Part shown: one piece after another, positions 52,929 through 63,684 of the stretch | Layout of the letters: each line of letters starts with the position of its first letter | How positions within the stretch are numbered: position 1 is the stretch's first letter | Assembly: GCF_001612745.1 (NCBI RefSeq) | Contig: NZ_BDBA01000056.1 | Location: forward strand, 1 to 64,000 | Length of the DNA: 64,000 bases | Reading direction: 5' to 3' | DNA from: Nocardia amamiensis NBRC 102102 | GTDB taxonomy: Bacteria; Actinomycetota; Actinomycetes; Mycobacteriales; Mycobacteriaceae | Made by a program: the position numbers and the translations under genes | The notes under the pieces: model-generated | Seen by the model: only the letters and a program-made list of their open reading frames with translations | Told to the model about the DNA's origin: nothing | Databases searched by the model: none

Positions 52929-54569
52929 ATGACGAGTGTCCAGCAGCAGCCCGCCTCCGGCCCGGCGGGCTCCCCCGATATCCACACCACCGCCGGGAAG
53001 CTGGCTGATCTGCGGAATCGGCTGGAAGAGGCCAAGCACCCGATGGGTGAGGCCGCGGTCGACAAGGTGCACGCGAAGGGCAAGATGACCGCCCGCGAGC
53101 GCATCCTTGCCCTGCTGGACGAGGGCTCCTTCGTCGAACTCGATGCGCTGGCCCGCCACCGTAGCGTCAACTTCGGCCTGGAGAACAACCGCCCGCTCGG
53201 CGATGGCGTGGTGACCGGTTACGGCACCATCGACGGCCGGGACGTGTGCATCTTCAGCCAGGACGTCACGGTGTTCGGCGGCAGTCTCGGCGAGGTCTAC
53301 GGCGAGAAGATCGTCAAGGTGATGGATCTGGCGCTCAAGACCGGCCGCCCGCTGATCGGCATCAACGAGGGCGCGGGCGCGCGTATCCAGGAGGGCGTGG
53401 TCTCCCTGGGCCTCTACGGCGAGATCTTCCACCGCAACATCCAGGCCTCCGGCGTTATCCCGCAGATCTCGTTGATCATGGGCCCGGCGGCGGGCGGTCA
53501 CGTTTACTCACCGGCGCTGACCGACTTCGTGGTGATGGTCGATGGCACCAGCCAGATGTTCGTCACCGGCCCGGACGTCATCAAGACCGTCACCGGCGAG
53601 GACGTCACCATGGAGGACCTGGGCGGTGCGCACACGCACATGGTGAAGTCCGGCGTGGCGCACTATGTCGCCTCGGGCGAGCAGGACGCGCTGGACTACG
53701 TCAAGGACCTGCTGTCCTACCTGCCGAGCAACAACCGCGCCGAGGCGCCGCGGTTCCCGGCCACCGACCCGATCCCCGGCGCGATCGAGGACTCGCTCAC
53801 CGAGGAAGACCTCGAGCTGGACACGATCATCCCGGACTCGCCGAACCAGCCCTACGACATGCACGAGGTGATCCGTCGCCTGCTCGACGACGACGAGTTC
53901 CTCGAGGTGCAGGCCGAGCGCGCGATGAACGTCATCGTCGGCTTCGGCCGGATCGACGGCCGCAGCGTCGGCATCGTGGCCAACCAGCCCACCCAGTTCG
54001 CGGGCTGCCTGGACATCGACGCCTCGGAGAAGGCCGCCCGGTTCGTGCGCACCTGCGACGCGTTCAACATCCCGATCATCACCCTGGTCGACGTCCCCGG
54101 CTTCCTGCCCGGCACGGGCCAGGAGTACAACGGCATCATCCGCCGCGGCGCGAAGCTGCTCTACGCCTACGGCGAGGCCACTGTGGGCAAGATCACGATC
54201 ATCACGCGCAAGGCCTACGGCGGCGCCTACGACGTCATGGGGTCCAAGCACATGGGCGCAGACGTGAACCTGGCCTGGCCGACCGCGCAGATCGCGGTCA
54301 TGGGCGCTTCCGGCGCCGTCGGATTCGTCTACCGCAAGCAGCTGGCGCAAGCCGCCAAGGAAGGCGGCGACGTCGATGCGCTGCGGCTCGAGCTGCAGAA
54401 CGAGTACGAGGACACCCTCGTCAACCCCTACGTCGCCGCCGAGCGGGGATACGTCGACGCGGTCATCCCGCCGTCGCACACCCGGGGCCAGATCGTGTCC
54501 GCACTGCGACTGCTCGAACGCAAGATGGTGACCCTTCCGGCGAAGAAACACGGCAACATTCCGCTGTGA
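52929..54569 (+). CDS. accD5: Acyl-CoA carboxylase beta subunit (propionyl-CoA specific), AccD5
   Basis: 546 residues. Two crotonase-fold halves: biotin-binding N-half with RARxRI-type [20 protein letters not shown] and [20 protein letters not shown], and the acyl-CoA C-half with [20 protein letters not shown]. Asp435 in [15 protein letters not shown] sits where propionyl-specific AccD5/PccB have the selectivity Asp. With AccA3 and AccE5 it forms methylmalonyl-CoA from propionyl-CoA for branched and mycolic lipids. Likely promoter near TGGCAC...GGTTACACT just upstream; CGGAG ribosome site. Order accD5-accE5-maf matches Rv3280-Rv3282. Confidence 0.97.
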   Translation: MTSVQQQPASGPAGSPDIHTTAGKLADLRNRLEEAKHPMGEAAVDKVHAKGKMTARERILALLDEGSFVELDALARHRSVNFGLENNRPLGDGVVTGYGTIDGRDVCIFSQDVTVFGGSLGEVYGEKIVKVMDLALKTGRPLIGINEGAGARIQEGVVSLGLYGEIFHRNIQASGVIPQISLIMGPAAGGHVYSPALTDFVVMVDGTSQMFVTGPDVIKTVTGEDVTMEDLGGAHTHMVKSGVAHYVASGEQDALDYVKDLLSYLPSNNRAEAPRFPATDPIPGAIEDSLTEEDLELDTIIPDSPNQPYDMHEVIRRLLDDDEFLEVQAERAMNVIVGFGRIDGRSVGIVANQPTQFAGCLDIDASEKAARFVRTCDAFNIPIITLVDVPGFLPGTGQEYNGIIRRGAKLLYAYGEATVGKITIITRKAYGGAYDVMGSKHMGADVNLAWPTAQIAVMGASGAVGFVYRKQLAQAAKEGGDVDALRLELQNEYEDTLVNPYVAAERGYVDAVIPPSHTRGQIVSALRLLERKMVTLPAKKHGNIPL

Positions 54570-54720
54570 TCGAGCGATACCCTCATTGGGCCGCGCACGT
54601 TGGTTACAAAGACGCAATGAGTGATTCCGAGGATGATTGTTTCATCCGTAAACAGCCGGAAAATGGGAACAGCCTGATCAGGTGATCATCCCGATCAAGG
54701 CGAAGAGAGGACCTGGCACT

Positions 54721-55056
54721 GTGACGACCGTGGCAGAAGAAGATGTGTTGAGCGCCGTCGAGCTGGATCTCGCAGTCGACCCGCTCACGGCCGAGGTCGG
54801 TGCGGTCACCGACCCGGACGCGGCCGCCCTACCCACCGAAGCCACCGCGAAGCCGCTCTTCCGTGTCGTGAAGGGCTCGCCCACCGACGAGGAACTCGCC
54901 GCGCTGGTGTGTGTGCTGTCCGCCCTCGCGAGCGACGCCGCGCCGGCGGGCCCGTCCGGTCCTCCGGACATGTGGGGCCGCCCGACGCTGATGCATCGCG
55001 GCAGTTCGCCGTTCTCCCCGTACGCCTTCCCGCAGCTGTCCCACCTGCGCGGGTGA
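54721..55056 (+). CDS. accE5: Acyl-CoA carboxylase epsilon subunit
   Basis: About 111 residues from the GTG at 54721 (AGAGAGG upstream). A longer form from the GTG at 54682 is possible. The N-terminus is Asp/Glu/Val/Ala-rich; then PLFRVVKGSPTDEELAALVC and the C-terminal MWGRPTLMHRGSSPFSPYAF region typical of AccE. The subunit stabilises the AccA3-AccD5 complex. Overlaps the maf start (GTGA). The M. tuberculosis protein is longer, with a longer N-terminus. Confidence 0.88.
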   Translation: MTTVAEEDVLSAVELDLAVDPLTAEVGAVTDPDAAALPTEATAKPLFRVVKGSPTDEELAALVCVLSALASDAAPAGPSGPPDMWGRPTLMHRGSSPFSPYAFPQLSHLRG

Positions 55057-55685
55057 CCCGTCTGATTCTCGCTTCCGCGTCGCCTGCCCGCCGGGAGGTT
55101 CTCCGCTCGGCGGGCATCGACCCGATCGTCCGGGTCTCCGCCGTGGACGAGGACGCGGTGGCCGCCGCCCTCCCCGAGGGCACCCCACCCCGCGTGGTCG
55201 TGGTGGAGCTCGCACGGGCCAAAGCGGCCGCCGTAGCCGCAGGCATTCCCGAATTCGCCGCCGACTGCGTTGTGGTGGCTTGTGATTCGATGCTGCTCGT
55301 CGACGGCGAGCTGCAGGGCAAACCGCACACCCCCGACGTCGCGCGCGCCCGCTGGGGCGACATGGCCGGGCGCAGCGCGGATCTCGTGACCGGCCACTGC
55401 GTCGTGCGGCTGCACAACGGTCAGGTCACCGCCGAAGCGGTCGACTGCAGCAGCACCACCGTGCACTTCGCCAAGCCGGAACCGGACGAGCTGGATGCCT
55501 ACATCGCCACCGGCGAGCCGCTGCAGGTGGCGGGCGCGTTCACGCTGGACGGACTCGGCGGCTGGTTCGTCGATCGCATCGACGGCGACCCGTCCAGCGT
55601 CATCGGCATCGGGCTACCACTGCTGCGCCGACTGCTTGGCGACGTTGGGATCAGCGTTACGCAGTTGTGGGGCCACACGGCCTGA
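55053..55685 (+). CDS. maf: Maf-family nucleoside triphosphate pyrophosphatase
   Basis: 210 residues starting at the GTG at 55053, inside the accE5 stop. LILASASPARREVLRSAGI is the Maf signature, with VVACDSMLLVDGELQGKPHT and DELDAYIATGEPLQVAGAFT. Maf proteins hydrolyse dTTP/UTP or modified nucleotides and affect septum formation in some bacteria. Matches Rv3282. The last 72 bp overlap the convergent HTH gene. Confidence 0.95.
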   Translation: MTRLILASASPARREVLRSAGIDPIVRVSAVDEDAVAAALPEGTPPRVVVVELARAKAAAVAAGIPEFAADCVVVACDSMLLVDGELQGKPHTPDVARARWGDMAGRSADLVTGHCVVRLHNGQVTAEAVDCSSTTVHFAKPEPDELDAYIATGEPLQVAGAFTLDGLGGWFVDRIDGDPSSVIGIGLPLLRRLLGDVGISVTQLWGHTA

Positions 55686-56390
55686 CGGCGCGGAGAACGC
55701 CTCCGCGTCGCCGCCAGGCGGCACCGGGGCCGTCTCCTGGGCTTGCTCGCGCGACGCGGCGATCAGTTCCATCCGCACCACGCACAACTCCGGCTCCACG
55801 AATGGATGCATCTGGACGTCGATCTCGCCGCGCGCGCCGCCCCGCTCCAGTACCTCTTCGATCAGACCCAGGTGCACGCCGCACACCACCTCGGAGTGCG
55901 TTCGCGCGAGCTCGCGAAGCGGACACGCCGTCAACCGGATCAGCGCCTTGTCCCCGGTCTCGGAGGATGGGTCGCGTTCGGGCGCGAAGCCGAGTTCCGA
56001 CATCAACGTCATCGTGATGTCCTTGGCGTCCTCCAGCGATTCGACCCGGTGCTCACCGATGTCGAGCATGGTCCCCCAGGTTCGGCCCGCCGCGACGGCG
56101 GCCTCCGATCTGCGCCGCGGATCGGGCCCCAGCTGGTCGGCGAGCACCTGCGCCAAGTCCTGATAGCCGACCGATCGCTGCACCGCGCTGTAGCCGATCC
56201 GCGGACGCCCGCGACCGCGCGGCGGCTGCTGGAATTGCCGGACGAGGGATTCCCTGGTGAGCACGTCCAGATGGAACCGGACCGTGGTGACGTGCTGCCC
56301 GGTGATCCTGGCCAGCTCCTGAGCGTCGAGAGGCTCGCTTGCGCCACGTAGGATCGCGAGCAGTCGCCGCCGCGGCCAAGAATCGGACAT
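55614..56390 (-). CDS. HTH regulator with Cys-rich C-terminal domain, SufR-like
   Basis: 258 residues. Winged-helix N-terminus: RRRLLAILRGASEPLDAQEL, then ARITGQHVTTVRFHLDVLTR. The C-terminal sensor has LTACPLRELARTHSEVVCGV followed by H173 and ELCVVRMEL: Cys156, Cys170 and Cys203, spaced as in SufR-type regulators that bind an Fe-S cluster. So it may sense iron, sulfur or redox state. The last 24 residues or so overlap the maf gene by 72 bp. It is divergent from the sulfurtransferase gene, with a palindrome between. Not recalled between maf and sseA in M. tuberculosis. Confidence 0.8.
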   Translation of the reverse strand: MSDSWPRRRLLAILRGASEPLDAQELARITGQHVTTVRFHLDVLTRESLVRQFQQPPRGRGRPRIGYSAVQRSVGYQDLAQVLADQLGPDPRRRSEAAVAAGRTWGTMLDIGEHRVESLEDAKDITMTLMSELGFAPERDPSSETGDKALIRLTACPLRELARTHSEVVCGVHLGLIEEVLERGGARGEIDVQMHPFVEPELCVVRMELIAASREQAQETAPVPPGGDAEAFSAPSGRVAPQLRNADPNVAKQSAQQW

Positions 56391-56482
56391 AGCTCACCCC
56401 TCCTCCCGGGAGACTTTATCGGATCTAGGTGCCACTTATTCGTCCCTCATCCGATTTGTGATCTGAAACGAGAGTCACTGTC

Positions 56483-56509
56483 GTCTCACACTTACCATCG
56501 CTGTGAGAC
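56483..56509. promoter_or_regulatory. Palindrome upstream of sseA
   Basis: GTCTCACA (56483-56490) and TGTGAGAC (56502-56509), perfect arms with 11-nt spacer, about 50 bp before the sseA start and about 95-120 bp before the divergent HTH gene. A candidate site for that regulator. Confidence 0.55.
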
Positions 56510-56558
56510 TTCCCAATCGCCGTCACCGCCGCCTACCCACGCGTGAAGGACCCATATC

Positions 56559-57476
56559 GTGCCCGTCGCCCCAGATCCTCATCCCTCGCTCAGTTCCTAC
56601 GCACATTCTCACCGACTAGTAACCACCGAGTGGCTGTCGGCAAACATAGGCGCGAAGGGACTCAAGATCATCGAGGCCAACGAGGACACGCTGCTCTACG
56701 ACATCGGGCACGTTCCGGGCGCCACCAAGCTGGATTGGCGAAGCGATCTGAACGATCCGGTCACGCGCGACTATATCGACGGAACGCGATTCACCGAACT
56801 GATGCGCGCCAAAGGAATAGATCGTGACGACACCGTGGTGTTCTACGGGGATCGGGGCAATGCGCAGGCGGCGCACGCGGCGTGGGTGTTCACCCTGTTC
56901 GGGCACGAGGACGTGCGGTTGCTCGACGGCGGCCGGGCGGCGTGGATCTCCGAGGAACGCGACACGACCTTCGAGCCCGCCTACCCCGGGCCCAGCGACT
57001 ACCCGACCGTGCGCCGCGACGACGGCACCGCCCGCGCCTTCCGCGAGGACGTGCTCGCCCACCTCGGCAAGCCGCTGATCGACGTGCGCGCGCCCGACGA
57101 GTATTCCGGCGCGCTCGCCCAGAAGCCGGACACTCCGGAAGACGCGGCGCTGCGCGGCGGCCACATCCCCACCGCGTCGAACGTCCCGTGGACCGAGGCG
57201 CTCGCCTCCGACGGCCGGTTCCGTTCCCGGGCCGAACTCGACGACGTCTACGGCACGCTACCCAGCCAGGAGGACCTGATCGTCTACAGTCGGGTCGGCG
57301 TCCGATCCAGCCACACCTGGTTCGCACTGACCTATCTGCTCGGCTACGACCGCGTGCGGAACTACGACGGCTCCTGGACCGAGTGGGGCAACTCGGTGCG
57401 GATGCCGATCGCCAAGGGGGGTGAACCGGGCGAGGTCCCCTCGGGCGGGGGTGCGCGACGCACCCGCGGCAAATAG
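56559..57476 (+). CDS. sseA: Thiosulfate sulfurtransferase SseA homologue lacking the catalytic Cys
   Basis: 305 residues with two rhodanese domains: [15 protein letters not shown] in the first, [12 protein letters not shown] and [18 protein letters not shown] in the second. The active loop reads [16 protein letters not shown], whereas SseA-type enzymes have YCRIGERSSHTWF. So residue 244 is Ser (codon AGT), not the sulfur-accepting Cys, and Glu is Val. As written, persulfide transfer should not work. GTG start with GAAGGA ten bases upstream. Divergent from a Cys-rich HTH regulator; matches Rv3283 by position. An assembly error or a pseudo-enzyme are the alternatives. Confidence 0.9.
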   Translation: MPVAPDPHPSLSSYAHSHRLVTTEWLSANIGAKGLKIIEANEDTLLYDIGHVPGATKLDWRSDLNDPVTRDYIDGTRFTELMRAKGIDRDDTVVFYGDRGNAQAAHAAWVFTLFGHEDVRLLDGGRAAWISEERDTTFEPAYPGPSDYPTVRRDDGTARAFREDVLAHLGKPLIDVRAPDEYSGALAQKPDTPEDAALRGGHIPTASNVPWTEALASDGRFRSRAELDDVYGTLPSQEDLIVYSRVGVRSSHTWFALTYLLGYDRVRNYDGSWTEWGNSVRMPIAKGGEPGEVPSGGGARRTRGK

Positions 57477-57503
57477 GGCTGTGTGGGATCCCCACCACAG
57501 CCC
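57476..57503 (+). terminator. Hairpin after sseA
   Basis: GGGCTGTGTGGG, loop ATC, CCCACCACAGCCC: a strong stem with one bulged base, beginning at the sseA stop. No T-run. Confidence 0.55.
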
Positions 57504-57523
57504 GCGTACGTTGTGAGCCACGA

Positions 57524-57539
57524 CCTACTGTGTAGTAGG
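57524..57539. promoter_or_regulatory. Inverted repeat upstream of accA3
   Basis: CCTACT, spacer GTGT, AGTAGG (perfect 6-bp arms), about 135-150 bp upstream of the accA3 start. May be an operator or promoter element. Low weight because the arms are short. Confidence 0.35.
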
Positions 57540-57673
57540 GCTAGCCGAGTTCGGCGTCTGTTGGCAGACTGCCTACACTCGCCGAGACGTAAGTTTGTCG
57601 GTTACGGGAGCGGAGCCTGCGCAGCAACCCCATCCCCGGAGAAGCGACCTAAAGAATGCACACAGGAGGCTCA

Positions 57674-59479
<1,806 letters not shown>

Positions 59480-59500
59480 ACACCTGGCGAAGACCGTTTC

Positions 59501-59535
59501 GAGCGGGCGCAGGACAACGACGTCCGCGCCCGCTC
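59501..59535 (+). terminator. Terminator of accA3
   Basis: GAGCGGGCGCAGGAC, loop AACGAC, GTCCGCGCCCGCTC: 14 pairs with one bulged A, followed by CGTTCTGTTG. Starts 22 bp after the stop. Confidence 0.75.
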
Positions 59536-59749
59536 CGTTCTGTTGATCGCCTGACTCCTCGGCGCACAATCTGCCTCCGCCGATCCCGGACACCCACCAC
59601 CGCGGTGTTCGATCGGCGGCGCCCAGCAGTACCGTCGTGGTTCCGCAGAGCGTGACGCTCCCGTAGGCGTCGGGACCGCCCCCTCTGTGTTCACGCACGC
59701 TTCCTTCTTCGGGCCTGGTATTCGCGCCACTGTGTCGTATCGTGATGCG

Positions 59750-60688
59750 GTGACCAGCTCGTCAAGCGTCTCCCCCGTCGCGGAGCTGATCCGCGCGCGC
59801 CGTGCCGCGTCCAGCCGCGCCGACGGGCATCGGCTCGTGCTCGTCATCGAGGGCGGCGGCAGCCGTGGCGTGTACTCCAGCGGCATGGTGTCCGCGCTGG
59901 ACGAACTCGGGCTCGCGGGGGTATTCGACGCGGTGTACGGCACGTCGGCGGGCGCGATCAACGGCGGCTGGCTGCTGGGCGGGCGCGCGATTCCAGGTAT
60001 GCGCACCTGGACCGACCCGGTGATCATGCGCCGCGCCATCGACCCGGCCCGCCTCCTGCGCGGGCGGCCCGCATTCGATCTGCGGTACCTCGTGCACCAG
60101 GTGTACGACAGCATCGAGCCGATGGATTTCGACGCGATTCTGGCGAACTCCACGACGTTCCATCCGATCGCCACCGATACCCGTACCGGTCAGGCGGTCG
60201 ACCTGCACCCGCATATCACCGACAAACGCACGCTCATGCGTGCGCTGCGGGCGTCGGCGGGACTGCCCATCCTGGCCGGGCCGCCGGTCAGCTTGGGCGA
60301 CTCCGCGTACTTCGACGGCGGGCTCGCCGAGACGGTGCCGATCCGCACCGCCGTCCGAGCAGGCGCGACGCATGCCCTCGTCCTGCGCACGCGGCGCGTC
60401 GATGAGCGACGCCCGCCCGCCTCACGTCTGCACCAGATCGTGGGCGGCGGCTATCTGCGCGCGGTGGCCCCCGGCGCCTACCGTGCCTGGCTCGAACGCC
60501 CGCGTCAGCAGGACATCGAGGACACAGCACTGGCCGACCTCGGCGATTCAGTCCTGCAGATCCACCCTCCGCCCGGCTCCCCCGATGTCGACAGCGCCGC
60601 CCGCGACACGGCGCTGCTGTCCGCCGCACTCCAGATCGGCCGCCATGCCGTTCTCAGCGCTCTCTCGACCACCATCCACGCCGCCTAG
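59750..60688 (+). CDS. Patatin-like phospholipase
   Basis: About 312 residues from the GTG at 59750 (other in-frame GTGs lie at 59732 and 59687). VIEGGGSRGVYSSGM is the oxyanion hole, FDAVYGTSAGAINGGWL the nucleophile Ser (GxSxG), and SAYFDGGLAETVPI holds the catalytic Asp (DGG). No signal peptide. Hydrolyses acyl esters of lipids; target unknown. It stands alone between accA3 and the kinase gene. Confidence 0.88.
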   Translation: MTSSSSVSPVAELIRARRAASSRADGHRLVLVIEGGGSRGVYSSGMVSALDELGLAGVFDAVYGTSAGAINGGWLLGGRAIPGMRTWTDPVIMRRAIDPARLLRGRPAFDLRYLVHQVYDSIEPMDFDAILANSTTFHPIATDTRTGQAVDLHPHITDKRTLMRALRASAGLPILAGPPVSLGDSAYFDGGLAETVPIRTAVRAGATHALVLRTRRVDERRPPASRLHQIVGGGYLRAVAPGAYRAWLERPRQQDIEDTALADLGDSVLQIHPPPGSPDVDSAARDTALLSAALQIGRHAVLSALSTTIHAA

Positions 60689-60830
60689 TGGTCGCGTCCG
60701 GTGTCGGGCTTGTTCAACGTCCGGCGCTCTGTGCAGCCACCGTCCCGTCGACGGCTCGCCACGCCAGATAGCGGGGGCTTGTGGCCCGCAAAGCGTTCCG
60801 CTTGTCCGGGTTACGGAGGCGAGCGAAACG

Positions 60831-62933
60831 TCAGGAGACCTTGACGCGGGTGCCGCCGGACAGCACGAAGTCGTGGAGTTCGAGGTGGTCGGGTCCGGTG
60901 TTCGGTGGGAGGTCGAACACCAGTTGGGTGGTGGCGGATTGGCCGGGGCGCAGCTCGAAGGAGTAGCCGAGGCCCTGCCGCGTGTTCTGCCACATGGTGG
61001 CGGTGGCGTTGTGATCGAAGGGCGTGCCCTGGGCGTCGACGAGGCGCTGCCCCAGCGGTAGGAACCACTTCACTTCGTCGGAGATATTGCGGATGGCCAG
61101 CGTGACGGTCACGAAAGAGCCCGCGGCTGTTTGCAATCCGATACGGGAAGCGCCCGCGTCGACGTTCGTCACAACGAATTCGAACTTGCCGTCACGGACG
61201 GCGGTGCCCGCCGGCGCCACGGCGGCAGGGTCGGTCAACCGCTGGTCCTCGGACGGTCCCGGGTGCTCTTCGGCGAGCACGGAGGGCGGCAACGTGGGGG
61301 CGGCCGTGCCGGAGTCACCCGCTCTGCTGCCCGCCGCTATAAGCGCGACGCACCCTGCCGCGAACGCGAAGGGCGCGAGGAAAACCACGATCAGCGCGCC
61401 GATCACCTTCGACATCAAGCTCCGGCGCCGTCGCGGCCGTCGCCGGGGCACCGGGGCGATCGGTCGTCGCCGCGGAACCGAAGGATAGGCGGGGCGTCCA
61501 ACCGCAGGGAAGACTTTGCGCGCGGGCGCGCCCGGCCGTGCATAGGGGGGTGGTGCAAGCGGCCTCGGGGACAGCACACGCGACTGAAGCGCAAGCAACC
61601 GCGCCTGCCAACCGTTGCCCGGATGCCCTACCTGCGCGGCAGGGTGGGACCGATTCTGATTCCACGGTCGAGCAGCGGTGTATGGCTGTCCGGCAATGGG
61701 ATAACCGTTCCCCGCCGAGGGCTGCCGAGTGCCGGAATAGGCCTGCACAGCAGGCCCCGGATTGGGGACATGCTGCTCTGGAGCCGGATGGGCTCGGGGC
61801 GTGTGGACAGACCAGTCGAGTCTCGTTCCCACCAAGGTCGGGGGCAGACCCGGCTCCGGCAGGACCTTTGTCGGAGTGGGGCGCGCAGCCGCCGCCGAAT
61901 TCGCGGCCTGCTGGGGAGCCCTCGGCAAGCCGTCGGCGGCGTCAGGAACGGCCCGCGCGGCGGCAACGCGTTCCTGCGGGAGGCCGTCCTCCCCGGCTGG
62001 GTTACCGGACGCGGGCATAGGCTCGACAGGCCTCGGCACGAGCGCCGCCGCCGGGTCATCGGTCAGCGCGTTCGGACGACCTTCGCCAGACGGCGCGGAT
62101 GGCGGTCCGGCGTCCGGAGCGGCAGCGCCGATCGCGGCGCGTGCGGCGGCGGCGAATTCCCCCGCGGTGGCGAACCGTTCGTTCGGATCCTTGGCCAGAC
62201 CGCGCGCGATGACCGCATCCAGCGCAGCGGGAACATCGGCGCACACCGAGGCGGCCCGAGGTGGCGCCGTCATCAGGTGGGCGTGCATCTGCTGCGCGGG
62301 ATCGGTGTCGCCGTAGGGGCGGGAGCCGGTGAGGCATTCGTAGAGCACGCAGGCCAGCGAGTAGACGTCCGCGCGACCGTCCACCTCACCGGTGAAGCGT
62401 TCCGGCGCCATATACGCCAGCGTGCCGATCGCCATGCCGGTGGTGGTCACCGCCGTCTGGCCGAGCCCGTGCGCGATGCCGAAGTCGATCAGATAGGTGA
62501 AGCCGCTGGGATGGACGACGATGTTCGACGGTTTGACGTCGCGGTGGACCAGTCCCACCCGGTGCGCCGCGTCGAGCGCGACAGCGACGTGACCGATGAT
62601 GCCGACCGCAACACCCTGCCTCATCCGCCCGGCGGCCACGAGTTTGCGCGCCAGGTCGGTGCCCTCGACGAATTGCATGTCGATGTAGAGCCGACCATCG
62701 ATTTCGCCGAACCGGTGGATCCGCGGGACGTGCGGGTCGCGCAGCTGTGCCACGGCCTCGGCCTCGCGCTCGAATCGTTTGCGATACCCCCCGGTGGCCG
62801 CGAGTTCGGCGGGCAAGAGTTTCAACGCCACCCGTCGCGCCGCTGCCAGGTCGTACGCCAGCCACACCTGCCCCATGCCGCCCTTGCCGAGCAACCGCTC
62901 CAGCCGGTAACCCCCGAATCGCACCTCCCCCAT
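60831..62933 (-). CDS. Ser/Thr protein kinase with C-terminal extracytoplasmic DUF4352-like domain
   Basis: About 700 residues from the ATG at 62933 (GGAGG seven bases upstream). Kinase domain about 8-275: LLGKGGMGQVWLAYDLAAAR, Lys38, VHRDVKPSNIVVHPSGF (active site), LIDFGIAHGLG and the YMAPERF APE motif. A long Pro/Ala/Gly-rich juxtamembrane region (about 285-510) with Thr clusters follows, then one membrane helix (VIGALIVVFLAPFAFAAG) and an outer domain of about 140 residues (GTAVRDGKFEFVVTNVDAGA, ATTQLVFDLPPNTGPDHLEL), similar to DUF4352. It may sense an envelope signal and phosphorylate proteins inside, as Pkn proteins do. Confidence 0.92.
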   Translation of the reverse strand: MGEVRFGGYRLERLLGKGGMGQVWLAYDLAAARRVALKLLPAELAATGGYRKRFEREAEAVAQLRDPHVPRIHRFGEIDGRLYIDMQFVEGTDLARKLVAAGRMRQGVAVGIIGHVAVALDAAHRVGLVHRDVKPSNIVVHPSGFTYLIDFGIAHGLGQTAVTTTGMAIGTLAYMAPERFTGEVDGRADVYSLACVLYECLTGSRPYGDTDPAQQMHAHLMTAPPRAASVCADVPAALDAVIARGLAKDPNERFATAGEFAAAARAAIGAAAPDAGPPSAPSGEGRPNALTDDPAAALVPRPVEPMPASGNPAGEDGLPQERVAAARAVPDAADGLPRAPQQAANSAAAARPTPTKVLPEPGLPPTLVGTRLDWSVHTPRAHPAPEQHVPNPGPAVQAYSGTRQPSAGNGYPIAGQPYTAARPWNQNRSHPAAQVGHPGNGWQARLLALQSRVLSPRPLAPPPYARPGAPARKVFPAVGRPAYPSVPRRRPIAPVPRRRPRRRRSLMSKVIGALIVVFLAPFAFAAGCVALIAAGSRAGDSGTAAPTLPPSVLAEEHPGPSEDQRLTDPAAVAPAGTAVRDGKFEFVVTNVDAGASRIGLQTAAGSFVTVTLAIRNISDEVKWFLPLGQRLVDAQGTPFDHNATATMWQNTRQGLGYSFELRPGQSATTQLVFDLPPNTGPDHLELHDFVLSGGTRVKVS

Positions 62934-63162
62934 CGCGAACCTCCAGTCACCGTCGACGTCTGCCCGGCCCGCCCATTGCCACGGCGCCGACAACAGAAAA
63001 TCACCAGCTCACCGCGTGAAACCGAAGGACGTGGCCTCTTCGGAGCGTAACCCCACCCCGCGGCACACACCACTGTGGGCTGGACGACAGTCCGGCGGAA
63101 CGGCCACGCCCGGCGACCGCCGCGACCAGAGCCGCGAAGGCGCTCCCGCTAGCCTTCTCCTC

Positions 63163-63324
63163 ATGACGGAGCTACCCGAAGACCATGTCGGTACCGCGAA
63201 GCGCGCGGAAACGGCACCGCGGGCCGATCATGTCGCAGCCGGACGACTCCGCGCCGCGGAATTCGACAGGGCGGTCGCGGGCGCCCTGGTCGGCAGCAAC
63301 CGGGGCGAAGCGGGCGAGGGCTGA
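63163..63324 (+). CDS. Short hypothetical protein, 53 residues
   Basis: MTELPEDHVGTAKRAETAPR, then ADHVAAGRLRAAEFDRAVAG, polar and Ala/Arg-rich. The TGA stop shares its A with the ATG of the next gene, which suggests translational coupling. No domain recognised. Possibly an upstream leader or a degraded piece. Confidence 0.4.
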   Translation: MTELPEDHVGTAKRAETAPRADHVAAGRLRAAEFDRAVAGALVGSNRGEAGEG

Positions 63325-63668
63325 TGGAACCGATCGAGATCAACGCCGGCGCTTGGTACTTGCGTGCCTTGCGCGCGGACGACCGCATCGATGACCGCCC
63401 GGCGCTGGCAGCGGGCGGGATCACCGATCCGGACTATGTGGCCCGGCGCAGTGCGGGCTGGGCCGAGGAGACCCACTTCTCCTGGGCGGTGTGTGAACCG
63501 ACCACCGCCGAGCTGGTAGCCGAGGTCGGGGTGACGCCCCAGGGCGATGGCACCGCGATCATCACCGGGTGGGCGCGCGCGGGCTACCAGCCGGCCCTGG
63601 ACTCCGGGCTGACGTCCGTCCGCCGCTTCGCCGAGGGTGGTTTGGGCCTGCGGCCGGTCGCCTCCTGA
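63324..63668 (+). CDS. GNAT-like protein, apparently shortened
   Basis: 114 residues. WYLRALRADDRIDDRPALAA, FSWAVCEPTTAELVAEVGVT and the C-terminal GYQPALDSGLTSVRRFAEGG parallel the strands of GNAT acetyltransferases (WAVxDxxTGExxGEVGL, GYWVxPxARGxG). The acetyl-CoA loop R/QxxGxG/A is not visible, as ALDSGLTS replaces it, and the C-terminal strands end early. It may be non-catalytic or a decaying gene. Confidence 0.5.
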   Translation: MEPIEINAGAWYLRALRADDRIDDRPALAAGGITDPDYVARRSAGWAEETHFSWAVCEPTTAELVAEVGVTPQGDGTAIITGWARAGYQPALDSGLTSVRRFAEGGLGLRPVAS

Positions 63669-63684
63669 CGGACGCCGGGCCGGA

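Noticed and set aside
61131..63050. 639-codon plus-strand frame
   Set aside because: Antisense to the Ser/Thr kinase gene, with Arg/Gly-rich composition.
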